In this document: positions 24,944-34,192 of the stretch, piece by piece
Numbering within the stretch: position 1 is the first letter of the stretch
How the letters are laid out: the number at the start of each line of letters is the position of its first letter
DNA from: JAPHSX01 sp041554195
Lineage (GTDB): Bacteria; Pseudomonadota; Gammaproteobacteria; Thiohalomonadales; Thiohalomonadaceae
NCBI GenBank assembly: GCA_041554195.1
Contig: JBFFMJ010000010.1
Location: 1 to 64,000, forward strand
Direction of reading: 5' to 3'
DNA length: 64,000 nucleotides
Made by a program: the position numbers and the translations under genes
Notes under the pieces: model-generated
Told to the model about the DNA's origin: nothing
The model's database searches: none
What the model saw: the letters and a program-made list of their open reading frames with translations, nothing else

Positions 24944-27900
24944 TTATGCAGCGCGTTGCAGCATCACTTCGAGCAGGGTCTCCAGCTCGGCCGCCTTCGG
25001 CTTGACCAGCCAGAACTTGCCGATGAAGTCTTCGAAATTATCGAGAATGTTCTTGCCGTGGGCAGAACCGGTCTCTTCCACATACTCGGCGATCATCTCG
25101 CGCAGGAAGTTGCGGTGTGCCTCGGTCGCCTCGGTGTTGATACGGTGGAAGTCCACATCGCCGTTGCAACGCTCGGCAAACTTGCCTTCCTCGTCGAGGA
25201 CAAAGGCGAAACCGCCGGTGAGACCGGCACCAAAGTTGACCCCGGTCTGACCCAGCACGGTGATCACACCGCCAGTCATGTACTCACCGCAGTGGTCGCC
25301 TGCACCTTCGATTACCGCGTGGGCACCGGAGTTGCGCACGCCGAAGCGCTCACCGGCCATACCGGCGGCGAACAGCTTGCCGCCGGTGGCACCGTAGAGA
25401 CAGGTGTTACCAATGATGGTGTTCTCGTTGCTGGCATAGCGGCTGCCTGCGGGCGGACGGATCACCAGCTTGCCACCGGCCATGCCCTTACCGACATAGT
25501 CGTTGGCGTCACCCTCCAGGGTCATATTGAGGCCACCGGCATTCCACACCCCGAAGGACTGGCCGGCGGTGCCGGTGAGACGCAGAGTGATCGGCGCATC
25601 TTCCATACCCAGGGTGTCCCAGCGCTTGGCGATCTCACCGGAGAGGCGGGCACCGACCGAGCGGTTGATGTTCTCCAGGTGGTAGCTGAACTCGCCGCCC
25701 GAGCGGTTATCGATGGCCTCTCTAATATCCGCCACCATCTGCTCGGCCAGCTTGCCCTCGTCAAACGGCGCGTTACGTGGCTCGATACAGCAGTTGGGAC
25801 CCTCAACGGCGGTATTGAATTCCACCATCGGTTTAAGGTCGAGCTTGTTCTGTCTGGCGGTATCACCCGGCAGGATCTCCAGCAGGTCGGTACGACCGAT
25901 GAGGTCTTCCAGCCTGCTCACGCCCAGCTTGGCCATCCACTCGCGCACCTCACGGGCGACGAAGCGGAAGTAGGTCTCGACCAGCTCCGGCTTGCCCTTG
26001 TAGTGCTTGGCGCGCAGTACGTCGTTCTGTGTCGCCACACCGGTAGCGCAGTTATTAAGGTGGCAGATACGCAGGTACTTACAGCCCAGCACCACCATCG
26101 GCATGGTACCGAAACCAAACGACTCGGCACCGAGGATCGCCGCCTTGACCACATCAAGGCCGGTCTTCAGGCCACCGTCGGCCTGTACCCGTACCTTGCC
26201 GCGCAGGTTGTTCATCTTCAACACCTGATGGGTCTCGGAGAGGCCCAGCTCCCATGGGGAACCGGCGTACTTGACCGAGGCGGTCGGGCTGGCCGCGGTA
26301 CCACCGTCGTAACCGGAGATGGTGATAAGGTCGGCATAGGCCTTGGCCACACCGGCGGCAATGGTGCCGACGCCGGGCTCGGAGACCAGCTTCACCGAGA
26401 CCAGCGCCTCGGGGTTGACCTGCTTGAGGTCAAAGATCAGCTGCGCCAGATCCTCAATCGAATAGATATCGTGGTGCGGCGGCGGGGAGATCAGCGGCAC
26501 ACCTTCACGGGTGTAACGCAGGCGCGCGATCTCGGCATTGACCTTGTGACCGGGCAACTGACCGCCCTCACCGGGCTTGGCACCCTGAGCCACCTTGATC
26601 TGCAACACCTCGGCGTTGACCAGGTAGCCCGGGGTGACGCCAAAGCGGCCCGAGGCGATCTGCTTGATCTTGGAGAAGCGCGACTTGTCGATATAGCGCT
26701 TGGGGTCTTCGCCCCCCTCACCGGAGTTGGAGCGGCCACCAAGGCGGTTCATCGCCACGGCCAGCGCCTCGTGTGCCTCGGGTGCCAGGGCACCGAGGGA
26801 CATCGCGGCGGTATCGAAGCGCTTGAACAGCTCGCTCTCATCCTCCACCTCATCGATGGAGATAGGCTCGATGTCCTCGCGCAGCTTTAACAGGTCGCGC
26901 AGCATCATCGCCGGACGCTCGTTAACGATCGACGCAAACTCCTGATAGTCGCTCCACTCACCGGACTTCACCGCCTGGTGGATGGTGCGGATCACCTCAG
27001 GATTATAGGCGTGTGCCTCACCGCCCTCGACATACTTCAGCAGGCCACCCTGATCCAGTGGCTTGCGTGCATTCCAGGCGATCTTCGCCTGCGCCACCAC
27101 GTCTGACTCAAGGTCGCTGAAGTCGGCACCCTGAATACGCGAGGTGGTGCCGTTGAAGCACTGATCGACCACCGCGTCGGAGAGACCGACGATCTCAAAC
27201 AGCTGCGAGCCGCGGTAGGAGGCGACCGAGGAGATCCCCATCTTCGACATCACCTTGTAGAGGCCCTTATTAATGCCCTGACGGTAGTTCTGCCCCAGCT
27301 TGTCGACATCCTGCTCGGCGATCTCGCCACACTTCACCATGTCGTGAATCGCCTCGTAGGCGAGGTAGGGGTAGATGGCGGTGGCGCCATAACCGAGCAG
27401 CACAGCGAAGTGGTGCGGGTCACGGGTGGTGCCGGTCTGCACCACGATGTTGGCGTTGCAGCGCTCGCCCTCGGCGATCAAGCGGTGGTGCAGAGCACCG
27501 GTCGCCAGTGCAGCGTGCACCGGCACGGTATTCTTCGCAATGTTGCGGTCGGAGAGGATGATGATGGTCTTGCCTGATTTCACCTCGGCGATTGCCCTGT
27601 CGCAGATATCGTTGACCGCCTGCTGCAGGCCGAAGTCTGCCGGGTAGTTGAGCTCAATCACCGCGTGGGCAAAGTCGCCCTCGTTGTGCGCCAGCAGCTG
27701 GCGGAACTTGCCCTCGGAGAGTACCGGTGAGTCGGCGATCAGGCGATTGGCGTGCTCGGGGGTCTCATCGAACAGGTTCTTCTCGCTGCCGAACAGGGTC
27801 TCCAGCGACATCACGATCTGCTCGCGAATCGGGTCGATCGGCGGGTTGGTGACCTGGGCAAACATCTGGCGGAAGTTGTCGTAGACCGAGCGCAGCTTGT

Positions 27901-29449
27901 GCGACATCACAGGATAGGGGGCGTCGTCACCCATCGAGCTGATCGCCTCGGCACCGCCCTCGGCCAGTTCGCGCAGGATCTGGTCGCGCTCTTCAAAAGA
28001 GAGTTGGAACAGCTTCTGGTAGACCTTCAGCTCTCCGGCTTCCATCGGGATATCGGTCAGCGGATCGCCGCTCAGCTTCGATTCCAGATGGGTGGCATTC
28101 TTCATCCACTCTTTATAAGGCTGTGCCTTCTTCAGGTGGTCGTCGACCTCATCGGGGAGGATCAGACGGGCATTCTCGGTGTCGGCGGCCAGCATCTGAC
28201 CCGGCTTGAGACGCCCCTTCTTGATGACGGTAGCGTTATTGTAACCGTAGACGCCGATCTCGGAGGCCAGGGTAATCACGCAACCGGTGTAGTCGCCATC
28301 AACCACATCACCGCCATCAGGCTTGGTGATGACGTAACGTGCCGGACGCAGGCCGTTACGATCGAGCGAACAGGCCGCGTAGCGGCCGTCGGTCAACACC
28401 ATACCGGCGGGACCGTCCCACGGCTCCATGTGCATCGAGTTGTACTCATAGAAGGCGCGCAAGTCCGGGTCCATCTCGGAGACGTTCTGCCATGCGGGTG
28501 GAACCAGCAGGCGCATCGCACGGAAGATATCGACGCCACCGGCCATCAGTGCCTCGAGCATGTTATCCATGCTGGAGGAGTCGGAACCCTCCATCGAGAC
28601 CCAGGGACGCACCGCATCCATATCCGGGATATTGTCAGTGGAGAAGGTGTAGGAGCGGGCGCGGGCCCAGTTGCGATTACCGCGCACGGTGTTGATCTCA
28701 CCATTATGTGCCAGGTAGCGGAACGGCTGGGCCAGACGCCACTGCGGCAGGGTGTTGGTAGCAAAGCGCTGGTGGAACACGCAGATCGCGGTCTCCATGC
28801 GCGTATCGCTGAGGTCGGGATAGAACACCGGCAGGTACTCCGGCATCACCATACCTTTATATGATAAGACCTTGGTAGAGAGGGTAGGCAGGTAGAACAT
28901 CTGATCGCCAGCGGCCTCGCGTGCCTTCTCGGCACGGCGGCGTGCTACATAGAGATGTACCTCAAACTCGATCTCACCCATCCCCTCGGGAATGTTGACG
29001 AAGACCTGTTCGATGCGCGGTTGGGTCTGCTTCGCCGACTCACCACAGGCCGAGTCATCGGTAGGCACCACGCGCCAGCCGGCAATGGTCAAACCCTCGG
29101 TCTTCAACCCCTCGGCCAGCGCCTGACGGCCTGCCTCGGCCTGCGCCTCATCGTGCGAGAGGAAGACCACACCAACGCCAAAGCCGTCGCTGAGCGCGAT
29201 ACCGCACTCACCGGCCACCGCCTTGAGGAAGCTGTCTGGCTTCTTGATCAGCAGACCGCAGCCGTCGCCGCTCTTGCCGTCGGCGGCAATCGCGCCACGG
29301 TGGGTCATGCGACCCAGGGCCTCAATGGCAGTCTGCACCAACCAGTGGCTGGGCACACCATCCATATGGGCCATCAGGCCAAAGCCGCAGTTATCCTTCT
29401 CAAAGGAGGGATGATATAAACCGTTGTATTCTTGTTTCGAGTCGCTCAC
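24944..29449 (-). CDS. gltB: Glutamate synthase (NADPH) large subunit
   Basis: 1501 residues, close to the E. coli enzyme. The N-terminal amidotransferase domain has its nucleophile after a short propeptide (Cys in KDNCGFG, about 21) and the FAVCHNGEI-type stretch as RYLAHNGEINT. The FMN/synthase domain includes GEGGEDPKRY and SGYDGGTAASPTASVKYAG. The [3Fe-4S] cysteines are in CKYLRICHLNNCATG (about 1121-1133). The C-terminal GXGXG beta-helix domain runs from about 1240. It transfers the amide of glutamine to 2-oxoglutarate. A second long frame on the opposite strand is a codon-bias shadow. Confidence 0.98.
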   Translation of the reverse strand: MSDSKQEYNGLYHPSFEKDNCGFGLMAHMDGVPSHWLVQTAIEALGRMTHRGAIAADGKSGDGCGLLIKKPDSFLKAVAGECGIALSDGFGVGVVFLSHDEAQAEAGRQALAEGLKTEGLTIAGWRVVPTDDSACGESAKQTQPRIEQVFVNIPEGMGEIEFEVHLYVARRRAEKAREAAGDQMFYLPTLSTKVLSYKGMVMPEYLPVFYPDLSDTRMETAICVFHQRFATNTLPQWRLAQPFRYLAHNGEINTVRGNRNWARARSYTFSTDNIPDMDAVRPWVSMEGSDSSSMDNMLEALMAGGVDIFRAMRLLVPPAWQNVSEMDPDLRAFYEYNSMHMEPWDGPAGMVLTDGRYAACSLDRNGLRPARYVITKPDGGDVVDGDYTGCVITLASEIGVYGYNNATVIKKGRLKPGQMLAADTENARLILPDEVDDHLKKAQPYKEWMKNATHLESKLSGDPLTDIPMEAGELKVYQKLFQLSFEERDQILRELAEGGAEAISSMGDDAPYPVMSHKLRSVYDNFRQMFAQVTNPPIDPIREQIVMSLETLFGSEKNLFDETPEHANRLIADSPVLSEGKFRQLLAHNEGDFAHAVIELNYPADFGLQQAVNDICDRAIAEVKSGKTIIILSDRNIAKNTVPVHAALATGALHHRLIAEGERCNANIVVQTGTTRDPHHFAVLLGYGATAIYPYLAYEAIHDMVKCGEIAEQDVDKLGQNYRQGINKGLYKVMSKMGISSVASYRGSQLFEIVGLSDAVVDQCFNGTTSRIQGADFSDLESDVVAQAKIAWNARKPLDQGGLLKYVEGGEAHAYNPEVIRTIHQAVKSGEWSDYQEFASIVNERPAMMLRDLLKLREDIEPISIDEVEDESELFKRFDTAAMSLGALAPEAHEALAVAMNRLGGRSNSGEGGEDPKRYIDKSRFSKIKQIASGRFGVTPGYLVNAEVLQIKVAQGAKPGEGGQLPGHKVNAEIARLRYTREGVPLISPPPHHDIYSIEDLAQLIFDLKQVNPEALVSVKLVSEPGVGTIAAGVAKAYADLITISGYDGGTAASPTASVKYAGSPWELGLSETHQVLKMNNLRGKVRVQADGGLKTGLDVVKAAILGAESFGFGTMPMVVLGCKYLRICHLNNCATGVATQNDVLRAKHYKGKPELVETYFRFVAREVREWMAKLGVSRLEDLIGRTDLLEILPGDTARQNKLDLKPMVEFNTAVEGPNCCIEPRNAPFDEGKLAEQMVADIREAIDNRSGGEFSYHLENINRSVGARLSGEIAKRWDTLGMEDAPITLRLTGTAGQSFGVWNAGGLNMTLEGDANDYVGKGMAGGKLVIRPPAGSRYASNENTIIGNTCLYGATGGKLFAAGMAGERFGVRNSGAHAVIEGAGDHCGEYMTGGVITVLGQTGVNFGAGLTGGFAFVLDEEGKFAERCNGDVDFHRINTEATEAHRNFLREMIAEYVEETGSAHGKNILDNFEDFIGKFWLVKPKAAELETLLEVMLQRAA

Positions 29450-29524
29450 AGCATGCTAACCAATTGATAACGTTGACAAAATCGTCAAATATTCGGGCAG
29501 CTGCCTGGAATTGTCACAGGCAAA

Positions 29525-29554
29525 TCGGCCAAGCAGTATACTGCTGAGTGCCGA
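29525..29554. other. Palindrome-centred inverted repeat upstream of gltB
   Basis: AGCAGTATACTGCT (29532-29545) is a perfect 14-base palindrome flanked by TCGGC on the left and GCCGA on the right. The whole can fold as one imperfect hairpin. It lies in the 183-base gap between the SPOR gene stop and the gltB start. It could be an operator for gltBD or a weak terminator of the upstream run; there is no long T-run. Confidence 0.4.
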
Positions 29555-29632
29555 TCTGTTCAATTGTTGCACGTAAGACTATCGATTTAGAGGGGAATTG
29601 AAGAGAACTTGAGAGGAAAAGTGGAGGACATA

Positions 29633-31042
29633 TTAGCGTGCAGCCGCCTGACCGATCTCATCCTGTAGTGCCGAGAATGGACGGATCCACGGCCCCGCCT
29701 TCTTCACCGCTGCTGGCAGACGTGCCGCCGCGCCCTGTGCCGCCGCTTTATTGGCAAATCGTCCGAAGATAAGGGCGTACCACGGCTTACCGTTGCGCAG
29801 GGTCTGCACCACGGCCTGCTCACCAGACAGGGAGCTGCCCTGCATTACCACCTCAATGGCGGCCTCGTCTCCCGCCCCTGCCAGCTGAATGGTGTAGTGA
29901 GCAGGGTTCTGGCTCCACACCCAGGCAGTATCCTTAGTCGCACGGCTTGATGATGTTTTCGCTACCGCAGCAGGTCTTAGCGGTACTGAAGTTACTTTCT
30001 TGATACTGTCAAAATCGCGAATCCAGAATGACAATTGATCAGGAAGCCCCTTTGCCGCCAAATCAGCCTGCACCCTGTCCGGGTAACTTCCCTGAATCAA
30101 TACATGCAGCCGCTTGTTCCCGTGCATCTGCTCGAAACTAGCCAATGGTCCCTTCAATGCAGGGTGATTGGTCACAAACTCATCCAGAGCCAGGCGCTCA
30201 CTGCTAGCCTGTAATTGCAGTGTGTAATTCCCAGCGGGCTGCCCAGCGACCCAGCTACTGCCCAGTATATTTCCACCCTTCACTACCTCCACGGCTCTGG
30301 AGGTCGTCTTTTCCACCACCGTTTCCTGCTGCCCGGTCTTGCCTGGCTCACTGTTTATTGCCGTGGTTGTTAACGTTGCCTTTTCAGCTGCGGCCTTCTC
30401 TCGCACAGGCTGTACCGCCAACCTCGTCTCTTCACTTATTGTGGGAGGCTTGGGAGCAACGACCTGAAAGCGCAAGATATTCGAATGCTGTCTTGTTGGC
30501 GTTCTCACCTGCACAAGCCAGATTGCCGGTTCTAGCCCGGTAGTAAGGGTGATCTCCATATGACCAGAGTCTCGCACCACTATCTGTGAATCATCGAGCG
30601 CCTTGACCTGATCACTCCAGCTCACAGCCACCTCACTACGCGCCTCCATGCCATCTCCAAGGATCGTAATGACTTGTGGCTGATCGCTGCCGATCACCGG
30701 ATCAGGTGATATGCCACTAAGACTGAGTGGGGCTGGCGCAACAGCTTCCTCCTCTACCGGTGGCAACTCCGCTGCTTTACCCTCCAGGGGCGGCAGGCTA
30801 GCCAACGGCGCAGCAGAAGCCGGCCGTGGCGCACCTGTATTGACTTGCGTCACTGCCACTTCTAACTGCTCTGCCACTAGGGTCGTATCGCTCTGAGGTG
30901 CACCAACCAGCAGGGAGTTAATCTGATCATGCATCCCCAGCACGGTGCCTATGAGCATGGTCATCGCTAGCCCCATCCAGATCCCATTGCCTGCGAGCTT
31001 AAAGCGTAAACCCTTCTCCTTGTCACGCCCCATCAATGACAT
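29633..31042 (-). CDS. Single-pass membrane protein with two SPOR domains (DamX-like position)
   Basis: 469 residues. A cytoplasmic N-terminus is followed by a TM helix (about 18-38) and a low-complexity Ala/Pro/Glu linker (to about 105). An Ig/IPT-like domain (about 110-200) contains VITILGDGMEARSEVAVSW. After a second linker come two SPOR domains (about 270-350 and 380-460; NYTLQLQASS and HYTIQLAGAG, each with a WIRPF/WIRDF ending). SPOR domains bind denuded septal peptidoglycan. The genomic position after aroB matches damX of E. coli, but the architecture differs, so the symbol is withheld. The start codon overlaps the end of the upstream 154-codon gene. Confidence 0.85.
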   Translation of the reverse strand: MSLMGRDKEKGLRFKLAGNGIWMGLAMTMLIGTVLGMHDQINSLLVGAPQSDTTLVAEQLEVAVTQVNTGAPRPASAAPLASLPPLEGKAAELPPVEEEAVAPAPLSLSGISPDPVIGSDQPQVITILGDGMEARSEVAVSWSDQVKALDDSQIVVRDSGHMEITLTTGLEPAIWLVQVRTPTRQHSNILRFQVVAPKPPTISEETRLAVQPVREKAAAEKATLTTTAINSEPGKTGQQETVVEKTTSRAVEVVKGGNILGSSWVAGQPAGNYTLQLQASSERLALDEFVTNHPALKGPLASFEQMHGNKRLHVLIQGSYPDRVQADLAAKGLPDQLSFWIRDFDSIKKVTSVPLRPAAVAKTSSSRATKDTAWVWSQNPAHYTIQLAGAGDEAAIEVVMQGSSLSGEQAVVQTLRNGKPWYALIFGRFANKAAAQGAAARLPAAVKKAGPWIRPFSALQDEIGQAAAR

Positions 31043-31497
31043 CGCTCCATCTGTAAATTATGCGCTGTCTGATGCAGTTGCCCCGCTATCTCCTGCCGCT
31101 GACAGTGGAGCAATCTGAGTTCAGGTGTCGCATATAGAAGGCCACGGCTACCACCTACCGGCTTCTGTGGATGCCACATATAACCGCTACGAAATGTCAC
31201 ACACATGGGCTTTAGCACCATCCGTTGTAGTGCGGCGAGTTGAGTCCATCGGGAGTAGCTTAGCCCTTGCTCATGATCCGATAGAGCGTGAGTGCCGTCG
31301 ATCCGATACAAGAAAAGCTGCTGGCCCCGTAGCGAATCGAGGTGCTGAAACATATAGAGGTATTGGCTGTGCGTGGTGTTCGCGTGGAAACCACCGGTTC
31401 CCTCCCTGCGGTGGGTCAGAGACGTATGCCGTTTGCAATGAGAGCGGTAGAGTGGGGAGTCTGTAATGTCGTCGACTCGGCAAAAAGCCTGTCTCAT
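31033..31497 (-). CDS. Uncharacterised 154-residue protein, translationally coupled
   Basis: I do not recognise this protein. It is rich in His, Arg, Gln and Leu, with no signal peptide or membrane segment. The C-terminal half contains YRIDGTHALSDHEQGLSYSRW and FRSGYMWHPQKPVGGSRGLLY. Reality is supported by context: its ATG overlaps the preceding stop codon in ATGA form, and its TGA overlaps the start of the SPOR gene. It thus fits exactly between two genes on the same strand. A 113-codon frame on the opposite strand is less likely. It may work with the SPOR protein; nothing in the sequence shows how. Confidence 0.55.
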   Translation of the reverse strand: MRQAFCRVDDITDSPLYRSHCKRHTSLTHRREGTGGFHANTTHSQYLYMFQHLDSLRGQQLFLYRIDGTHALSDHEQGLSYSRWTQLAALQRMVLKPMCVTFRSGYMWHPQKPVGGSRGLLYATPELRLLHCQRQEIAGQLHQTAHNLQMERCH

Positions 31498-31748
31498 TGG
31501 GGTGCGTCCTCGCCCTGAAAGAACATCACCCGATAGCCACGATGAATCTGCAGGTCACGCGCGCTAAGCAGGGCCTCAAGCGCCTCTTCGCGAGAGTCGA
31601 AGTACTCACGTTGCACCCGTCCAGATGCCCCCTGAAAACCCCACTCTTTCACCAGCGACCAGCCGCCAAGTAGATCTTCCTGCAAAAACAGGTGGTAGAA
31701 GCGGGGAGGCCGCTCGTTGCTATACGGAGTCTGTAAATAGATTCGCAT
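31494..31748 (-). CDS. Small single WGR-domain protein
   Basis: 84 residues from the ATG at 31748 (AGG seven bases upstream). An in-frame start at 31838 would add 30 residues without WGR similarity. The core resembles the WGR domain: RFYHLFLQEDLLGGWSLVKEWG, then a Gly-rich turn, REYFDSREEALEAL and HRGYRVMF. The defining triplet reads WGF rather than WGR. WGR domains occur in PARPs and as stand-alone bacterial proteins and bind nucleic acid ends or nucleotides. Here it stands alone between a dGTPase-like gene (44 or more bases upstream) and the unknown coupled gene downstream. Confidence 0.72.
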   Translation of the reverse strand: MRIYLQTPYSNERPPRFYHLFLQEDLLGGWSLVKEWGFQGASGRVQREYFDSREEALEALLSARDLQIHRGYRVMFFQGEDAPQ

Positions 31749-31882
31749 TTGCCTATCACCGTTCCAGTCCTGCCTCACAGCGGCCCTTATTGTCATTGTC
31801 GTGCCACTGGCACCGTACACATAAGAGTCTGATTTCATCGAGTGACTACAACAATGTGTTGAGTCTCGACAAGCCTTCAGGA

Positions 31883-33037
31883 TCAGGTAAGTTCTGATGG
31901 ATTAAAGAGTTTCTGGTGTTCCACAATGGCGAAGCGGTCGGTCATCCCTGCGATGTAGTCGGCCACCGCGCGGGCACGCCCGCTTGTCCCCAAATCATGC
32001 TCCTGACTCGCCGCTCGCTTCTGATGCTCGTGGGGTAACAGCTGCAGATCATCAAAGAAGGCCTCGTAGAGTTCATAGACCATACGTTGCGCCTTCATGC
32101 TCATGCGGTGTACCCGGTAGTGACGGTAGAGCTTTTCCCGCAAAAACTGCTTCAGGGCATGGTGTGCCGTGGCCATCGGCTCGCTAAATGCGATAAGAGG
32201 GGCGCTATGGGTACGTACCTCCTCTACATTCTGCGGAGCTCTCTTCTGAAGCAGGCGCTCACTATTTTGCAACAGATCGACCACCTGACGGTTGATCATA
32301 CGGCGGATAATCTCATGAATCAGCCGACGTCCGCCAAGTCCCGGATGCTGGTGCATCACCTCCTCATAGGCGGTAGCGAAGAGCTCTACCTCGCGCAGCT
32401 GATCCACCGTAATCAGCCCGGCTCGCAGGCCATCATCCACATCGTGATTATTATAGGCAATGGCGTCGGCAATATTTGCAACCTGCGCCTCAAGCGATGG
32501 CTGCCAGCCATGCAGGAAACGCTCACCTACCTCACCGAGCTGCTCGGCATTACTCCTGGAGCAGTGCTTGAGGATCCCCTCACGGGTTTCAAAGGTAAGA
32601 TTGAGGCCGTCGAACTCGGCATATCGCTCCTCCAGGTGTTCCACCACACGCAGGGACTGCAGATTGTGTTCAAAGCCTCCGTGCTCCCGCATGCAGCGAT
32701 TCAGGGCATCCTGACCGGCATGGCCGAAGGGGGTATGTCCCAGATCATGGGCCAGCGAGATAGCCTCGGTAAGATCCTCATGCAGTGAGAGGGCACGGGC
32801 GGCGGCGCGGCCTATCTGTGCCACCTCGATAGAGTGGGTAAGGCGGGTGCGGAACATGTCGCCTTCGTGGTTAACGAAGACCTGGGTCTTGTACTCCAGC
32901 CTGCGGAAGGCCCCCGAATGGACGATACGGTCGCGGTCACGCTGAAACTGGCTTCGGTAGTGAGGGGCCGACTCCTGATACCGGCGGCCACGGGATTTCT
33001 CATCGGTGGCGGCATAGGGGGCAAGAGTCTTATTCAT
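31883..33037 (-). CDS. dgt: Deoxyguanosinetriphosphate triphosphohydrolase-like protein
   Basis: 384 residues, HD superfamily. RDRDRIVHSGAFRRLEYKTQVFVNHEGDMFRTRLTHSIEVAQIGRA carries the substrate-binding Arg residues and the first metal His. SLAHDLGHTPFGHAGQDAL gives the HD pair, and NIADAIAYNNHDVDDGL the final Asp. This is the short 'dGTPase-like' type (about 380 residues) rather than the 505-residue E. coli Dgt. It hydrolyses dNTPs to deoxynucleoside and triphosphate. It begins 1 base after aroB, an arrangement frequent in Pseudomonas-like gammaproteobacteria. Confidence 0.92.
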   Translation of the reverse strand: MNKTLAPYAATDEKSRGRRYQESAPHYRSQFQRDRDRIVHSGAFRRLEYKTQVFVNHEGDMFRTRLTHSIEVAQIGRAAARALSLHEDLTEAISLAHDLGHTPFGHAGQDALNRCMREHGGFEHNLQSLRVVEHLEERYAEFDGLNLTFETREGILKHCSRSNAEQLGEVGERFLHGWQPSLEAQVANIADAIAYNNHDVDDGLRAGLITVDQLREVELFATAYEEVMHQHPGLGGRRLIHEIIRRMINRQVVDLLQNSERLLQKRAPQNVEEVRTHSAPLIAFSEPMATAHHALKQFLREKLYRHYRVHRMSMKAQRMVYELYEAFFDDLQLLPHEHQKRAASQEHDLGTSGRARAVADYIAGMTDRFAIVEHQKLFNPSELT

Positions 33038-33038
33038 C

Positions 33039-34124
33039 TCAGGCTTCCTTCAGGTGGCTGTCCAGTACTGCACGTATCTGTTCGCTACTGGCCGCATCGC
33101 TGATCACCGAATGGCCCAGCCCCTTCATTAATACCAGCCGCAGGATGCCATCCTGTACCTTCTTGTCCACCGCCATCAGTTCAAGAAAACGGTCACTGCT
33201 AAGCTCTGATGGAGCTTTAACCGGCAGGCCGGCGGCAGCGATGAGGTTGCGACTACGCTCAACCACAGAGGGCTCGATCCACCCCAGGTGCTCGGAGAGT
33301 TCAGCGGCCAGTACCATACCTGCAGCGACCGCCTCGCCATGCAACCATTCACCGTAACCCATTCCCGTTTCAATCGCGTGGCCAAAAGTGTGGCCGAGGT
33401 TGAGCAGGGCGCGGCTACCCGCCTCTTTTTCATCAGCAGCAACCACTCGTGCCTTATCCTCACAGGAGCGCGCGATGGCATAAGAGAGGGCTTCCGCTTC
33501 GCGCGACATCATTGCCGCCATGTTCTGCTCCAACCAGGTAAAGAACGCAGGGTCGTCAATCAGGCCATATTTAATCACCTCGGCAATCCCGGCGCTAAGC
33601 TGGCGATCATCAAGGGTATTAAGGCTATCCGTATCGGCGATCACACAACGCGGCTGGTGGAAGGCTCCGATCATGTTCTTGCCCAGTGGGTGATTGACAC
33701 CGGTCTTCCCCCCCACCGAGGAGTCCACCTGAGCCAGCAGGGTGGTCGGGATCTGAATGAAATCGACACCGCGCTGGTAGGAGGCGGCCGCAAACCCGGT
33801 CATATCACCCACCACACCACCGCCCAGAGCGATAAGGGTGCATTTACGATCAAAGTGGTGTGTCAGCAGGGCATCGAAGATAGTAGTTAACACCTCAAGA
33901 TTTTTATACTGCTCGCCATCGGGCAGGATCACCGTCTCGACACGCAAACCATCCAATGAGGCCAGTACTTTATCCAGATAGAGCGGCGCAACGGTCTCGT
34001 TGCTCACTACCATTACCTGCTTGCCGCGAATATGGGGTTGGATCAGCTCGGCCTTGCCGAGTAGATCATTACCGATATAAATGGGGTAGCTGCGCTCCCC
34101 GAGGTCAACATGAAGTGTTTGCAT
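33039..34124 (-). CDS. aroB: 3-dehydroquinate synthase
   Basis: 361 residues. It shows GGGVVGDMTGFAAASYQRGV, IPTTLLAQVDSSVGGKTGVNHPLGKNMIG and LLNLGHTFGHAIE, the NAD- and zinc-binding blocks of dehydroquinate synthase. Catalyses the second step of the shikimate pathway. It lies 68 bases after aroK and 1 base before dgt in the long pil-aro run. Confidence 0.97.
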   Translation of the reverse strand: MQTLHVDLGERSYPIYIGNDLLGKAELIQPHIRGKQVMVVSNETVAPLYLDKVLASLDGLRVETVILPDGEQYKNLEVLTTIFDALLTHHFDRKCTLIALGGGVVGDMTGFAAASYQRGVDFIQIPTTLLAQVDSSVGGKTGVNHPLGKNMIGAFHQPRCVIADTDSLNTLDDRQLSAGIAEVIKYGLIDDPAFFTWLEQNMAAMMSREAEALSYAIARSCEDKARVVAADEKEAGSRALLNLGHTFGHAIETGMGYGEWLHGEAVAAGMVLAAELSEHLGWIEPSVVERSRNLIAAAGLPVKAPSELSSDRFLELMAVDKKVQDGILRLVLMKGLGHSVISDAASSEQIRAVLDSHLKEA

Positions 34125-34192
34125 GAGTAGTGCTGTGGCTGTCCGCTAATAGTTACTTAGCGCTGTACTATAGCGGAAATTGAGCGCGCAGG

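Noticed and set aside
24956..26890. 644-codon open frame on the plus strand opposite gltB
   Set aside because: It is fully antisense to a complete gltB with all motifs; long antisense frames are expected from GC-rich codon bias. Composition (many His, Gln, Leu, Gly) is typical of a shadow.
27752..28864. 370-codon plus-strand frame opposite the 5' half of gltB
   Set aside because: Same reason as for the other gltB antisense frame; no recognisable domain.
31125..31466. 113-codon plus-strand frame in the gap before the SPOR gene
   Set aside because: The opposite-strand frame is better supported, having exact stop/start overlaps with both neighbours.
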